NCBI GenBank assembly: GCA_009773395.1
Contig: WRPI01000001.1
Location: 1 to 64,000 of the forward strand
Source: Hyphomonadaceae bacterium
Lineage (GTDB): Bacteria; Pseudomonadota; Alphaproteobacteria; Caulobacterales; Aquidulcibacteraceae
Reading direction: 5' to 3'
DNA length: 64,000 bases
The position numbers were made by a program, and so were the translations under genes. Shown here in pieces: positions 8,725 to 18,066 of the stretch (positions are counted from its first letter, which is position 1; each line of letters opens with the position of its first letter). The notes beneath the pieces were generated by a model. The model was not told the origin of the DNA. It worked only from the letters and a program-made list of their open reading frames with translations, and did not search any database.

Positions 8725-8764
8725 ATCAATTATTTTGCTACAGTTTGGCTATTTGTTGAAAACC

Positions 8765-10060
8765 TCATTCCTCAAATGCCGAAAAATCGCGGGTGTCTTT
8801 GGTGAATAAATATACTAATAAAGAAATCCCAATCATCGCGCTTACATAGGCAAAAAATAGCTTTTCCACGCCCGCTTGTTTGAGCCATAGCGCCACATAT
8901 TCGGCAGTTCCGCCAAACAGTGCAACAGTAACCGCATAGGGGAAAGCAACCCCCAGCGCACGCACATGGCGAGGATATAATTCGGCTTTAACCACCGCGT
9001 TTATCGAAGTATAGCCCGAAACAATCACCAAAGCAGCGATTACCAAACCCAAAGCCGGCCAAAAATCGCTCATGCCCGAAAGTGCATTCATTATCGGATA
9101 GGTGAAAACCATGCCCAAAACCCCAAAACCAATGAGCAATGGCTTGCGGCCAATTTTATCCGAAAGCGCGCCAAAAATCGGCTGCAATAGCATAAAAATA
9201 GTCAGGCTTATTGCCGAAAGCGTGGTCGCACTTTCTTTGCTCCAGCCCGCGCTATTGACCATAAATTTTTGCATATAAGTCGTGTAAGTATAAAACGCGA
9301 TTGTGCCGCCGAGCGTAAGCCCGACAACTTGCAGGCTTTGTAGTGGGTGTTCGCGCAATAATTGCCATAGTTTTTTGGCCGCATTTTTGTGTTCGAGGCC
9401 TTCGAGCAATTGGGGTGCGGATTCTTCCATTTGCCGCCGTAAATATAGCGCAACTAAAGCCAAGCCTGCACCAATAAAAAACGGAATTCGCCAACCCCAA
9501 TTTGAAATTTCTGCTGTAGTTAATGCGCTATTTTGAATGAGAATCAACACCGCCAATGCCAATAATTGCCCCATAATTAGCGTTACATATTGGAAACTGG
9601 AATAAAATCCTCGATTAGTTTTGCCTGCCATTTCCGATAAATATGTCGCGCTCGCGCCATATTCACCGCCAACACTCAGACCTTGCAACATACGCGCAAA
9701 AACCAAAATTACTGGCGCGAAAATGCCGATTTGCGCGTATGATGGCGCGATAGCAATCAAAAGAGAGCCAAAGCACATCATTAAAATCGAGACCGTTAGC
9801 GCGTCTTTACGGCCAAATCTATCGGCATACCAACCAAATAACCAACCCCCCAAGGGCCGCATAAGAAAGCCAATCGCAAACACTGCGGCAGCGTTTAGTA
9901 ATTGCGCAGTAGCATCGCCTTTTGGAAAAAATATTGGCGCAAAATAAAGCGAAAAAGCGGCATATGCATACCAATCAAACCACTCAACCAAATTCCCGAT
10001 TGAGCCCGAAAAAATCGATTGTATTCGCCGAAATTGCGGTTGCTTATTATTGTTTTCCAT
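8765..10060 (-). CDS. MFS transporter of the metabolite:H+ symporter family (KgtP-like)
   Basis: About 431 aa from ATG at 10060; a TTG at 10078 would add six residues. Twelve membrane spans. The N-terminal signature GNLVEWFDWYAYAAFSLYF is typical of the metabolite:H+ symporter group (alpha-ketoglutarate, citrate or shikimate carriers). The loop motif after helix 2, GWYADRFGRKDAL, and its repeat SDKIGRKPLL are the MFS A-motifs. Expected to import a di- or tricarboxylate across the inner membrane, which would suit the adjacent glyoxylate locus. The exact substrate cannot be read from sequence. Divergent from gloA. Confidence 0.85.
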   Translation of the reverse strand: MENNNKQPQFRRIQSIFSGSIGNLVEWFDWYAYAAFSLYFAPIFFPKGDATAQLLNAAAVFAIGFLMRPLGGWLFGWYADRFGRKDALTVSILMMCFGSLLIAIAPSYAQIGIFAPVILVFARMLQGLSVGGEYGASATYLSEMAGKTNRGFYSSFQYVTLIMGQLLALAVLILIQNSALTTAEISNWGWRIPFFIGAGLALVALYLRRQMEESAPQLLEGLEHKNAAKKLWQLLREHPLQSLQVVGLTLGGTIAFYTYTTYMQKFMVNSAGWSKESATTLSAISLTIFMLLQPIFGALSDKIGRKPLLIGFGVLGMVFTYPIMNALSGMSDFWPALGLVIAALVIVSGYTSINAVVKAELYPRHVRALGVAFPYAVTVALFGGTAEYVALWLKQAGVEKLFFAYVSAMIGISLLVYLFTKDTRDFSAFEE

Positions 10061-10107
10061 GACACTTTGGTGCAACAAAATAGTTTTGCCGTCAAGTTAG
10101 GAAGAAA

Positions 10108-10560
10108 ATGCGTTATTTGCACACGATGGTTCGTGTCACAGATTTGGATGCGGCCTTGAAGTTTTGGGTTGACGCTTTGGGTTTGGTTTTGGCGCGGCGA
10201 ATTGACAATGAACAGGGCAAGTTTAGCCTGGTATTTTTGTGCGCCCCCTATGATTTAGAAAACGCCAAAATAAACCAAGCGCCATTGGTCGAACTTACTT
10301 ATAATTGGCCGCGTGAAAACGGGGCTGAAGTTTTGACCAGCGGTCGTAATTTTGGGCATTTGGCTTATCAAGTTGACGATATTTACGCAATTTGCGCGCG
10401 GCTTCAAGCGCAAGGTATTGTCATCAATCGTCCGCCGCGTGATGGCCACATGGCCTTTGTTCGCTCACCTGATAATATTTCAATTGAGCTGTTGCAAAAA
10501 GGGCCAAATTTGCCGCCACAAGAACCTTGGCTTTCAATGCAAAACATTGGCGAGTGGTAG
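10108..10560 (+). CDS. gloA: Lactoylglutathione lyase (glyoxalase I)
   Basis: 150 aa. Isomerises the methylglyoxal-glutathione adduct to S-lactoylglutathione. The four metal ligands fall at the expected places: His5 (MRYLH), Glu62 (PLVELTYN), His84 (NFGHLAY) and Glu127 (SIELLQKG). NRPPRDGHMAFVRSPDNI near the end is also conserved. No long insert, so the short, probably Ni-type enzyme. The stop codon abuts that of convergent ptsN with no gap. Confidence 0.93.
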   Translation: MRYLHTMVRVTDLDAALKFWVDALGLVLARRIDNEQGKFSLVFLCAPYDLENAKINQAPLVELTYNWPRENGAEVLTSGRNFGHLAYQVDDIYAICARLQAQGIVINRPPRDGHMAFVRSPDNISIELLQKGPNLPPQEPWLSMQNIGEW

Positions 10561-11028
10561 TTAAGCCACTTCCTCACGCTCTACCGCAGTCAAAACCGCC
10601 AACAATGCTTCCGATGACCTTGCGGCCCGCAGTGACGCCCGTAAGTTCGGTTGGCGCAGTGCACGCGTGATTTTTGCGAGTGCCTTCAAATGATCGGCAC
10701 CCGAATCTTCGGGTGACAACAAAAGGAAAACCAAATCCGCGGGCTTGCCGTCTGGGGCTTCAAAATCAACTGGTGTTTCGAGCAAAGCAAACACGCCGCA
10801 AGATTTTTCCAAATCCTTGATGCGCGCATGGGGCACGGCAACGCCATCACCAACCCCAGTGCCACCAAGAGCCTCGCGCGCGAGGGCATTTTCATATACC
10901 AAGCTTTGGTCTGCACCAAATGCGTCCGCAGCCAATTTGGCTAAGTTTGCCAAAACTTCTTTACGGCCAACGCCTTTAACACGATAAATGACAGAATTCG
11001 GTCTTAATAACTCGCCCAAATTAGGCAT
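10561..11028 (-). CDS. ptsN: PTS IIA-like nitrogen regulatory protein PtsN (EIIA-Ntr)
   Basis: 155 aa from ATG at 11028, preferred over 11040 because GGAA lies 6 nt upstream. PTS EIIA type-2 domain throughout. The phosphorylated histidine is in GVAVPHARIKDLE (His67 from this start). Works in the regulatory PEP-phosphotransferase chain that tunes potassium and nitrogen or carbon responses. It follows hpf and rpoN on the same strand, the standard proteobacterial neighbourhood, separated by about 190 bp that hold no gene. Confidence 0.93.
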   Translation of the reverse strand: MPNLGELLRPNSVIYRVKGVGRKEVLANLAKLAADAFGADQSLVYENALAREALGGTGVGDGVAVPHARIKDLEKSCGVFALLETPVDFEAPDGKPADLVFLLLSPEDSGADHLKALAKITRALRQPNLRASLRAARSSEALLAVLTAVEREEVA

Positions 11029-11221
11029 AAAATATTCCATTCACGCGCACAAAATTCTGGTGGCTAAAGCAGGTTTCCCCATTAAAAAGCCAAAAAATCG
11101 AGTACGAAAATCCTAAAAAAATGACAGTCTAAACAAAATACCCTTGAGTAATATTCGACAATGAGGCAGAGAACTGCGAAAGAGCGCCCAACTAGAGCAT
11201 AATTATTTTGGTTGCAAGAGC

Positions 11222-11569
11222 TTAATCCGCTGCAAGCCCTTTTTCTTTCTCGGAATTATGATGATCGGTAAGTTTTCTTTTGGTTCGCCTTACACGTTTC
11301 TCAATCTTTTCAAGTGCTTGGGCAAATGCTGCATGGGGTTCCGCGGCATCTGCTTTTACTTCTAAGCTGACTTTGGAATCAAGGTGAAGCAATATTTCAA
11401 CAATGTATAAGTGCCTTTCCTTGGACAAAGTTACAACTGCGTCACCGTCCCTGCTGCTTGAATAGCGCGCGATGCCACGATTTAAGTCTTCGGTGATTTT
11501 GGTGCGCATTGTTTCACCAACATCAAGATTACGGCCAGTTACACGAACACGAAGGTCTGTCATTTTCAT
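11222..11569 (-). CDS. hpf: Ribosome hibernation promoting factor, short form
   Basis: 115 aa from ATG at 11569, with GGAA 7 nt upstream (an ATG two codons on is also possible). Longer readings run back into rpoN and are unlikely. The S30AE domain is seen as LRVRVTGRNLDVGETMRTKI, then a beta strand with HLYIVEILLHLDSK and the basic helix EKIEKRVRRTKRKLTDHH. It binds the 30S decoding site in stationary phase. The gene stops just after this domain, so the C-terminal dimerisation domain common in long alphaproteobacterial HPF is absent. Confidence 0.88.
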   Translation of the reverse strand: MKMTDLRVRVTGRNLDVGETMRTKITEDLNRGIARYSSSRDGDAVVTLSKERHLYIVEILLHLDSKVSLEVKADAAEPHAAFAQALEKIEKRVRRTKRKLTDHHNSEKEKGLAAD

Positions 11570-11588
11570 TTTGCCTTTCCAGCTTACG

Positions 11589-13091
11589 CTAGCCAAATGA
11601 CATAAGACCCGCACGCCGCCTTTGAACAGATGACGGAATACGCATTGCCTCACGATATTTGGCAACTGTGCGCCTTGCAATATCAACTCCAGTTTCATGG
11701 AGAATCTCTACAATCGCATCATCAGATAATGGCGCCAAATTTTCTTCTTCGTCAATCAATTGTTTGATTACAAAACGCACAGATTCAGAAGAATGTGCAT
11801 CACCACCATATGCTGAAGCGATTGCCGTTGTGAAAAAATATTTCAATTCGAACACACCGCGCGGCGTTGAAATATATTTATTTGATGTCACACGGCTAAC
11901 TGTCGATTCGTGCATTTCAATTGCTGTCGCCACGTCTTTAAGCACCGACGGCCTTATATGGGATACGCCGTAAGTTAAAAACCCATCTTGCTGGCGCACT
12001 ATTTCTTTGGCGACTTTCAAAATGGTCTTTGCGCGCTGATCCAAACTCTTAATCAACCACGACGCTTCATTTTGGCATGTGCTTATGTATGATTTTTCGT
12101 CATCGGTTTTCGCATTGCGCGCCACCATTTCGCAATATGAATTATTGACCAAAACACGCGGCAATGTATCGCTATTAAGCTCGACAACCCACATGCCATT
12201 TGGCGCTTCACGAACAAAAACATCGGGAATTATTGCATTGCCTTCGGACGAACCGAAACACGCGCCGGGTTTAGGGGTTAGTGCGCGGATTTCGCTAATC
12301 ATTTGCGCAATATCTTCCCCATCAACTTCGCAAATTTCGCAAAGTCTGCGCAAATCGCGTTTGGCCAATAAATCCAAATTCGCCAACATGGTTTTCATTG
12401 CGGGGTCAAGGCGGTCTTTTTCAGCCAATTGCGCACTTAGACACTCTTCAACATTGCGCGCGCAAACCCCGGTTGGATCAAAAGTTTGCAAAATTTGAAC
12501 CACTGCTTCAACTTCGTCAGCCGACGCACCAAGATTAGTTGCAACTTCATCCATATCCGCGCGCAAATAGCCCGCATCATCAACATAATCGATTAAATAG
12601 GCGGTAATTAATTTTTGGGCGGGGTCCGCAATTGCCAAAGCCGCCTGCGCAGTTAAATGGTCATGCAGGGTAATATCTATGCTGAGAGAGTTTTCAATCC
12701 CTTCGAGGCCATCATAGGATTGCCCCTCACCCGCCTTGGACCAATCAGTCGTCGCGCCATAGGCTTCAACCGCTGCCATATCGGCATCGGAATTCATGTC
12801 TTCATATGATGCGTCAAGTGCGGCATCGGCATTTGGATCGCCCGCATCGGCATTTATGGCAAGTTCTGAAATTTCGGCAGTGTCGCTAGCGGTGGTTTCA
12901 TCGCTTGGCGTATCGTCGGCGCTATCGCTATCTTCAATTCGTTCCAAAATTGGGTTGCGTTCTAGTTCTTGTTCGACATATTCACAAAGCTCAAAGTTGG
13001 AGAATTGCAAAAGCTTAATCGCTTGTTGCAATTGCGGGGTCATTACCAAACCCTGACCCTGCCGCATCTCCATTCTTGGGGCTATCGCCAT
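11589..13091 (-). CDS. rpoN: RNA polymerase sigma-54 factor
   Basis: 500 aa. Region I is the Gln/Leu-rich start LVMTPQLQQAIKLLQFSNFEL. An acidic spacer follows (residues about 55-115, many Asp, Ser and Ala). The core-binding and DNA-binding regions come next, ending with the RpoN box ARRTVAKYREAMRIPSS. Directs sigma-54 promoters that need AAA+ activators. Lies between lptB and hpf as in most proteobacteria. The 200 bp to lptB contain no credible gene. Confidence 0.97.
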   Translation of the reverse strand: MAIAPRMEMRQGQGLVMTPQLQQAIKLLQFSNFELCEYVEQELERNPILERIEDSDSADDTPSDETTASDTAEISELAINADAGDPNADAALDASYEDMNSDADMAAVEAYGATTDWSKAGEGQSYDGLEGIENSLSIDITLHDHLTAQAALAIADPAQKLITAYLIDYVDDAGYLRADMDEVATNLGASADEVEAVVQILQTFDPTGVCARNVEECLSAQLAEKDRLDPAMKTMLANLDLLAKRDLRRLCEICEVDGEDIAQMISEIRALTPKPGACFGSSEGNAIIPDVFVREAPNGMWVVELNSDTLPRVLVNNSYCEMVARNAKTDDEKSYISTCQNEASWLIKSLDQRAKTILKVAKEIVRQQDGFLTYGVSHIRPSVLKDVATAIEMHESTVSRVTSNKYISTPRGVFELKYFFTTAIASAYGGDAHSSESVRFVIKQLIDEEENLAPLSDDAIVEILHETGVDIARRTVAKYREAMRIPSSVQRRRAGLMSFG

Positions 13092-13293
13092 TTTTGAACT
13101 TTACCCTTTGCTTGTTGTTAGCTTGGATATTATCCAAAAACTTTTAACAAATTGGACAAAAAATAGTGAAAAAACAATGAATCAGCAGTGAGTGGCGCAG
13201 TTTTTGCAGGCAGCGAAAAATATGGTGACGAGCCGAAGTTTATTTCGATACATGAGGGCAGGAACGCGCCGATAATTCCCCGCTAAAATTGAA

Positions 13294-14067
13294 TTAAAAG
13301 TCTTTGCCCAAATAAAACCTACGAACATCCTCGTTTTGCAATACTTCATCAGTATTGCCCTCAAACAGGACTTTGCCGTCGTAAATGATTGCGGTTCTAT
13401 CGACTATTTCCAAGGTTTCGCGGACGTTGTGATCGGTTATTAATACCCCAATGCCGCGGTTTTTTAGATAGCCGATTAGACCGCGAATATCGGCAATCGC
13501 GAGCGGGTCTACGCCTGCGAATGGCTCATCGAGCAGGATATATGACGGATTTGTCGCGAGTGCACGGGCGATTTCAAGCCTTCTGCGTTCACCACCAGAA
13601 AGCGTTGGTGCGGGCTGATGGCGCACTTTTTCGATATGAAGTTCGGCCAGCAACTCATCAGTGCGTGCCATGCGGCTTCGTTCATTTGGTTCGACGGCTT
13701 CAAGCACCGCCAAAATATTATCTTGCACCGAAAGGCCGCGAAATATTGACGGCTCTTGCGGCAAATATCCAAGCCCCAAGCGCGCACGAACATACATTGG
13801 CAAGGAGGAAACATTAACGCCATCAATTTCGATTTCGCCAGTATCAGCAGGGATAAGGCCAGTGATCATGTAAAAACAAGTGGTTTTGCCCGCGCCATTG
13901 GGGCCCAAAAGCCCAACAACTTCGCCGCGTCTGAGCCCCAAAGAGACATCACGCACCACCTCACGCCCCTTGAAGCTCTTGCCAAGGTGCATTGCTTTTA
14001 GGCCCGCTTTTTGCGGCATTGCTTCGGCTTGTGGAGCCAGCGAATTATCGGCTTTGGTGTGAATCAT
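13294..14067 (-). CDS. lptB: LPS export ABC transporter ATP-binding protein LptB
   Basis: 257 aa. Walker A GPNGAGKT (about residue 54), Q-loop GYLPQEPSIF, ABC signature LSGGERRRLEIARAL, Walker B ILLDEPFAGVD and switch His in LITDHNVRET. Powers extraction of lipopolysaccharide from the inner membrane with LptFG (not in the window). Belongs to the rnd-lptC-lptA-lptB-rpoN series. The 167-bp gap to lptA holds nothing recognisable. About 20 residues precede the ABC domain, slightly longer than in E. coli. Confidence 0.96.
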   Translation of the reverse strand: MIHTKADNSLAPQAEAMPQKAGLKAMHLGKSFKGREVVRDVSLGLRRGEVVGLLGPNGAGKTTCFYMITGLIPADTGEIEIDGVNVSSLPMYVRARLGLGYLPQEPSIFRGLSVQDNILAVLEAVEPNERSRMARTDELLAELHIEKVRHQPAPTLSGGERRRLEIARALATNPSYILLDEPFAGVDPLAIADIRGLIGYLKNRGIGVLITDHNVRETLEIVDRTAIIYDGKVLFEGNTDEVLQNEDVRRFYLGKDF

Positions 14068-14234
14068 TAGGTCATAAACTCATTAAAAAGGGCGAAAAAG
14101 CCGTTATCACATGGCAAAATAGTGGGCGTAAAGATTGCGAAAAGAGGGTTTACCCCCTCTTTGAGTAAGATTTGCGTTCAATATGAAGCCATTTTTGCGG
14201 ATTTTCGCACTTTTTGATGAGTTCATGGCCTAGG

Positions 14235-14732
14235 CTATTTCGGCGTTGAACTTGGAAAAAACACGCCTTTGACCCGCCCCTGCCCCGACTTCATAAATGT
14301 GGCGCGGGTAACAGTATTTATCCGCAATTCCTCACCGGTCACAACATTTTGCCCCTGTGAGAGAACGACATTGCCAAAGAACGAAATGGTATTGGCCGCC
14401 GCATTATATTCACCGCGATTCGCGCGAACTCGCTCGGTTGGGCTGGTAAAGAAAATTTCAGAATCGGTGACGATACGCTCAATAGCGCCAGCAGCCGTAT
14501 ATTGCACCCGAAAACGCGCCGAACGCAACACATTGCCAGATTGAATAACTTCGGCATTGCCCGAAAAAACCGCAGTATTGGTTAAAGGTTGCAAGTCAAT
14601 TTCATTGGCCGAAACTTGCACTGGGCCACCAGTTTGGTTTTGTGCCACTGCAAATCCGGCAAACCCAATTGCGATTGCCAAAACTGCGCCAAGTGATGCG
14701 AATTTCGCTAAATTATTTTTGTTAAATGCCAT
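14235..14732 (-). CDS. lptA: Periplasmic LPS transport protein LptA
   Basis: 165 aa from ATG at 14732, with AAAGAG 6 nt upstream; an ATG at 14750 is the alternative. Residues 1-31 form a signal peptide ending GFAVAQ. The rest is an OstA/LptA beta-jellyroll (VSANEIDLQPLTNTAVFSGNAEV, then VRANRGEYNAAANTISFFGNVV). It bridges LPS from LptC to the outer membrane. The gene lies about 30 bp after lptC. Confidence 0.9.
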   Translation of the reverse strand: MAFNKNNLAKFASLGAVLAIAIGFAGFAVAQNQTGGPVQVSANEIDLQPLTNTAVFSGNAEVIQSGNVLRSARFRVQYTAAGAIERIVTDSEIFFTSPTERVRANRGEYNAAANTISFFGNVVLSQGQNVVTGEELRINTVTRATFMKSGQGRVKGVFFPSSTPK

Positions 14733-14765
14733 TTCAAGCTCTTTCTTCATTTCACATCATTCACT

Positions 14766-15479
14766 TTACTGGCGACGCTTAAAAATCATTTTTGCATTGC
14801 CGCGCAATTTGAACCTTTGGGTTTCGGGATAATATTCGTAAACTTCCGAATTTGCTACCCCAAAAGGAAGCGTTATTTGCACGCCGCCATCACCGCTTAT
14901 TACACCGCCATTTGCATCAAAATTAAGGCGATTGGAAATGGCCGAACCGTCGCCCACTGTAATAATAACCCCGCCAAGGAATTCAATCGTGCCAGTTTCG
15001 GGCCGCCAAAAAGCGTGCTGCGCCGATGCTCTTTGCCCTTTTTTATGAATCATCACAACTTGGTTTTCGAGCGATAATTCCTGCGTTGCTTGGTTCCATT
15101 TGCCGCTATCACCGTAAACTTCTGCACCCGAAGATGTCGTCATTTTGGGTTTGCTCAGTTCAACAATACCGCCGACATTGCCAAGCGCCCTTTTAGCTTG
15201 CGCCGCAGTAACGGTCACGGTGCCGCCTTTTCGTGAATGGCCTATGAACCTTGGGTTTTCAATTACCAAATCATTGCCCTTAACCACATCGCGCGAGCGA
15301 TTAACATTGCCAGATAGTGCCGTAAATATCAAAAAACCGACAAATAAAATGACGCTTATTGCGGCAAGCGCTATCAGCCCCTGCCGCAAGCGGCGGACAT
15401 TTTCGTCACGCAATTGCAGCTTATGCGCCAAGGCGATTTGGGCATTTTCGGCTGTGGGAGGTGTGGATGCATCATTCAT
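14766..15479 (-). CDS. lptC: LPS export protein LptC
   Basis: 237 aa. A cytosolic N-terminus with charged residues, one membrane anchor at about 33-55 (GLIALAAISVILFVGFLIF), then a periplasmic jellyroll with IENPRFIGHSRKGGTVTVTA and LSLENQVVMIHKKG. It receives LPS from LptB2FG and passes it to LptA. Its ATG overlaps the rnd stop codon (ATGA), so the two are translationally coupled. Confidence 0.9.
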   Translation of the reverse strand: MNDASTPPTAENAQIALAHKLQLRDENVRRLRQGLIALAAISVILFVGFLIFTALSGNVNRSRDVVKGNDLVIENPRFIGHSRKGGTVTVTAAQAKRALGNVGGIVELSKPKMTTSSGAEVYGDSGKWNQATQELSLENQVVMIHKKGQRASAQHAFWRPETGTIEFLGGVIITVGDGSAISNRLNFDANGGVISGDGGVQITLPFGVANSEVYEYYPETQRFKLRGNAKMIFKRRQ

Positions 15480-16090
15480 TCGTGTGAAAATATGTCCATT
15501 TCGCCAAATCCTTCGATATCGAGCGCGGCGCGAGTTGCCAGAAAATCAAAACAATTTTTTGCCAATTGTAACCGATTATGACGAGTTAACATGTCCATCA
15601 ATTTTGCTTTGGCAGCATGAAGATACAAAACATCAGACGCAGCATAATTTAATTGCGCCTCACTCAATACTTCTGCGCCCCAATCGGACGATTGTTGTTG
15701 TTTGTTCAAATCAACACCCGCAAGTTCGCGCACCAAATCTTTTAGGCCGTGTCTGTCGGTATAGGTTCTCGCAAGTTTGGACGCTATTTTGGTGCAAAAA
15801 ATTGGGCTTATTGCCACACCCAAATATTTGCCGAGCATAGCAACATCAAAACGGGCAAAATGAAATAATTTTTCGACTTTAGAATTCTCCAAAAGCGATT
15901 TCAAATTTGGACAATCGTAATTTTCACGGTTCAATTGCACAACATGTGCGTCACCATTGCCGTCGGACAATTGCACAACGCACAAAACATCGCGCACCAA
16001 AGAAAGACCCATGGTCTCGGTGTCGACCGCAACGCAATCGCCAAAATCCAAATCCTTGGGCAAATCGCCCTTATGATAAATAACTGCCAA
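15476..16090 (-). CDS. Ribonuclease D-like 3'-5' exonuclease (short form)
   Basis: 204 aa. Start set at TTG 16090 because AAAGGA precedes it by 7 nt; an upstream TTG at 16120 lacks one. Exonuclease motifs: VAVDTETMGL (Exo I DxE), LFHFARFDVAMLGKYL (Exo II) and QLNYAASDVLYL (Exo III with YxxxD). Only the DEDDy nuclease domain is present, with no HRDC domains, as usual for the alphaproteobacterial copy next to lptC. It would trim structured RNA 3' ends. Confidence 0.9.
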   Translation of the reverse strand: MAVIYHKGDLPKDLDFGDCVAVDTETMGLSLVRDVLCVVQLSDGNGDAHVVQLNRENYDCPNLKSLLENSKVEKLFHFARFDVAMLGKYLGVAISPIFCTKIASKLARTYTDRHGLKDLVRELAGVDLNKQQQSSDWGAEVLSEAQLNYAASDVLYLHAAKAKLMDMLTRHNRLQLAKNCFDFLATRAALDIEGFGEMDIFSHE

Positions 16091-16305
16091 TCTTAATTCC
16101 TTTGTGGCCCGAATAAACAAGTTCGGCTTGTTTAGCCATATCCGCCCTTTAAGCCAAGTGTTCGCATGGGTTAAATCTTCTTATTGTGATATTTTGTCCA
16201 GATTGCGGCATCTATTGCACGAAGTTTTCCTTCAGGCTTTAATATTTCTACAACATGGGATAATGGGGTCGAATATCACCGAAATTCAATTTTTCTGGAG
16301 CAATT

Positions 16306-17967
16306 ATGGCACAACAATATATTTTTCAAATGCAAGAACTTTCCAAAACCTATCCGGGTGGCAAAAAGGTATTTGAAAATATCTGGCTTTCATTTTACCC
16401 AGACGCAAAAATTGGCGTGGTTGGCGTTAATGGTTCGGGTAAATCGACTTTGCTTAAAATTATGGCGGGCCTTGATAAGGATTTTAACGGTGAAGCAAAA
16501 CCCGCCAAAGACGTTAAAATGGGCTATTTGCCGCAAGAACCCGAACTTGATGCCACAAAATCTGTTTGGGAAAACGTGGTCGCCGAATGCCCCGAAAAAA
16601 TAATTTATGACCAATATAACGCAGTCGCCATGAAAATGGCAGAAGATTATTCCGACGAATTGATGGAGGAAATGACCAAACTACAGGAGCAAGTTGACGC
16701 TGCCGACGCATGGGACATTGACAGCAAAATTGAAATGGCAATGGGTGCGCTTCGTTGCCCTGAAAATGATGCCGATGTTTCAAAACTTTCAGGCGGGGAA
16801 AAGCGGCGTATTGCTTTGTGCCGCCTCCTCCTCTCCAAACCAGATATGATTTTGCTTGATGAGCCAACTAACCATTTAGACGCTGAATCTGTCGCATGGC
16901 TGCAACATCATTTAGAAGAATTCCCAGGTTGTGTGATTTTGGTGACCCACGATCGCTATTTCCTCGATCAAGTTACCAAATGGACGCTGGAGCTTGATCG
17001 CGGCAAAGGCATTCCATATGAGGGCAATTATTCGGCATGGCTTGAACAAAAAGCCAAACGCACAGCCCAAGAAGACCGCGAATCCACGGGCCGCAAGCGT
17101 GCGATCGACCGCGAATTGGAATGGGTTCGCCAATCACCCAAAGCGCGCCAAGCAAAATCCAAAGCTCGTCTTGCGGCATTTGATGAATTGGTGAATGCCG
17201 CCGAGCGTGAAAAACAAACTTTTGCGCAAATCCAAATTCCACCCGGGCCAAGACTTGGCAATAAAGTCATTGAATTTGATAATGTCAAAAAAGGCTTTGG
17301 CGATAAATTATTGGTTGATGGGCTTTCGTTCAAATTACCACCCGCCGGTATTGTCGGGGTTATTGGGCCAAACGGCGCGGGCAAATCGACGATGTTTGCC
17401 ATGATAACTGGCACACAAAAACCCGACGAAGGCACAATCACTTTGGGCGATACCGTCAAACTCGGCTATGTGGATCAAAGCCGTGATAGCCTTGATGATA
17501 GCAAGAATATTTGGCAAGAAATCTCGGGCGGGCTTGATATTATCGAAGTTGGTGGCCGCGAAATAAACTCCCGCGCTTATGTTTCATCATTCAATTTCAA
17601 AGGCGGGGATCAACAGAAAAAAGTCGGCCAACTTTCGGGCGGTGAACGTAACCGCGTGCATTTAGCCAAAACCCTGCGCATGGGCGCAAATGTGCTGCTG
17701 CTCGACGAACCAACCAATGATTTGGACGTTGAAACTTTGCAGGCACTTGAAGCGGCTTTGGACGATTATCCAGGCTGCGCAGTTATTATTTCGCACGATA
17801 GATGGTTTTTGGATAGGGTCGCAACGCATATTTTGGCGTTTGAAGGCAATTCACATGTTGAATGGTTTGAAGGCAATTTTGAAGCCTATGAAACCGATAA
17901 GAAACGGCGTTTGGGCGTGACTGAGTTGATACCGCAGAAGATTAAGTTTCAGAAGTTTGGGCGGTAA
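16306..17967 (+). CDS. ettA: Energy-dependent translational throttle protein EttA (ABC-F)
   Basis: 553 aa, EttA length. Two ABC cassettes in one chain and no membrane spans. First: Walker A GVNGSGKS (about 40-47), LSGGEKRRIALCRLL, LLDEPTNHLD. The linker contains the EttA-type arm and an RQSPKARQAKSKARL helix. Second: GPNGAGKST, LSGGERNRVHLAKTL, LLDEPTNDLD. It binds the ribosomal E site and gates early elongation according to ADP/ATP. The ATG is preceded by GGAGCAAT. A weak stem-loop follows the gene. Confidence 0.95.
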   Translation: MAQQYIFQMQELSKTYPGGKKVFENIWLSFYPDAKIGVVGVNGSGKSTLLKIMAGLDKDFNGEAKPAKDVKMGYLPQEPELDATKSVWENVVAECPEKIIYDQYNAVAMKMAEDYSDELMEEMTKLQEQVDAADAWDIDSKIEMAMGALRCPENDADVSKLSGGEKRRIALCRLLLSKPDMILLDEPTNHLDAESVAWLQHHLEEFPGCVILVTHDRYFLDQVTKWTLELDRGKGIPYEGNYSAWLEQKAKRTAQEDRESTGRKRAIDRELEWVRQSPKARQAKSKARLAAFDELVNAAEREKQTFAQIQIPPGPRLGNKVIEFDNVKKGFGDKLLVDGLSFKLPPAGIVGVIGPNGAGKSTMFAMITGTQKPDEGTITLGDTVKLGYVDQSRDSLDDSKNIWQEISGGLDIIEVGGREINSRAYVSSFNFKGGDQQKKVGQLSGGERNRVHLAKTLRMGANVLLLDEPTNDLDVETLQALEAALDDYPGCAVIISHDRWFLDRVATHILAFEGNSHVEWFEGNFEAYETDKKRRLGVTELIPQKIKFQKFGR

Positions 17968-17973
17968 ACCATC

Positions 17974-18000
17974 ACTTCGCCGCGCTTCGCTTAGCGAAGT
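17974..18000. terminator. Stem-loop after ettA
   Basis: ACTTCGC (17974-17980) pairs with GCGAAGT (17994-18000), with an inner CGCTTCGC-like loop. It is followed by an A-rich rather than T-rich run, so on the plus strand it is at best a weak terminator. Confidence 0.35.
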
Positions 18001-18031
18001 AGTAAAAAATCGCTTCTGAGAATGATTTCGC

Positions 18032-18060
18032 TTGACTAATTATATCATTTTTGGTATAAG
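18032..18060 (+). promoter_or_regulatory. Promoter and possible operator of the toxin-antitoxin pair
   Basis: TTGACT (18032-18037), 17-bp spacer, TATAAG (18055-18060). An inverted repeat TTATATC-N6-GGTATAA (18040-18059) overlaps the -10, the usual place for antitoxin autorepression. The toxin ATG is at 18067, where the transcript would start, so the mRNA may be leaderless. Confidence 0.6.
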
Positions 18061-18066
18061 TGGAAA

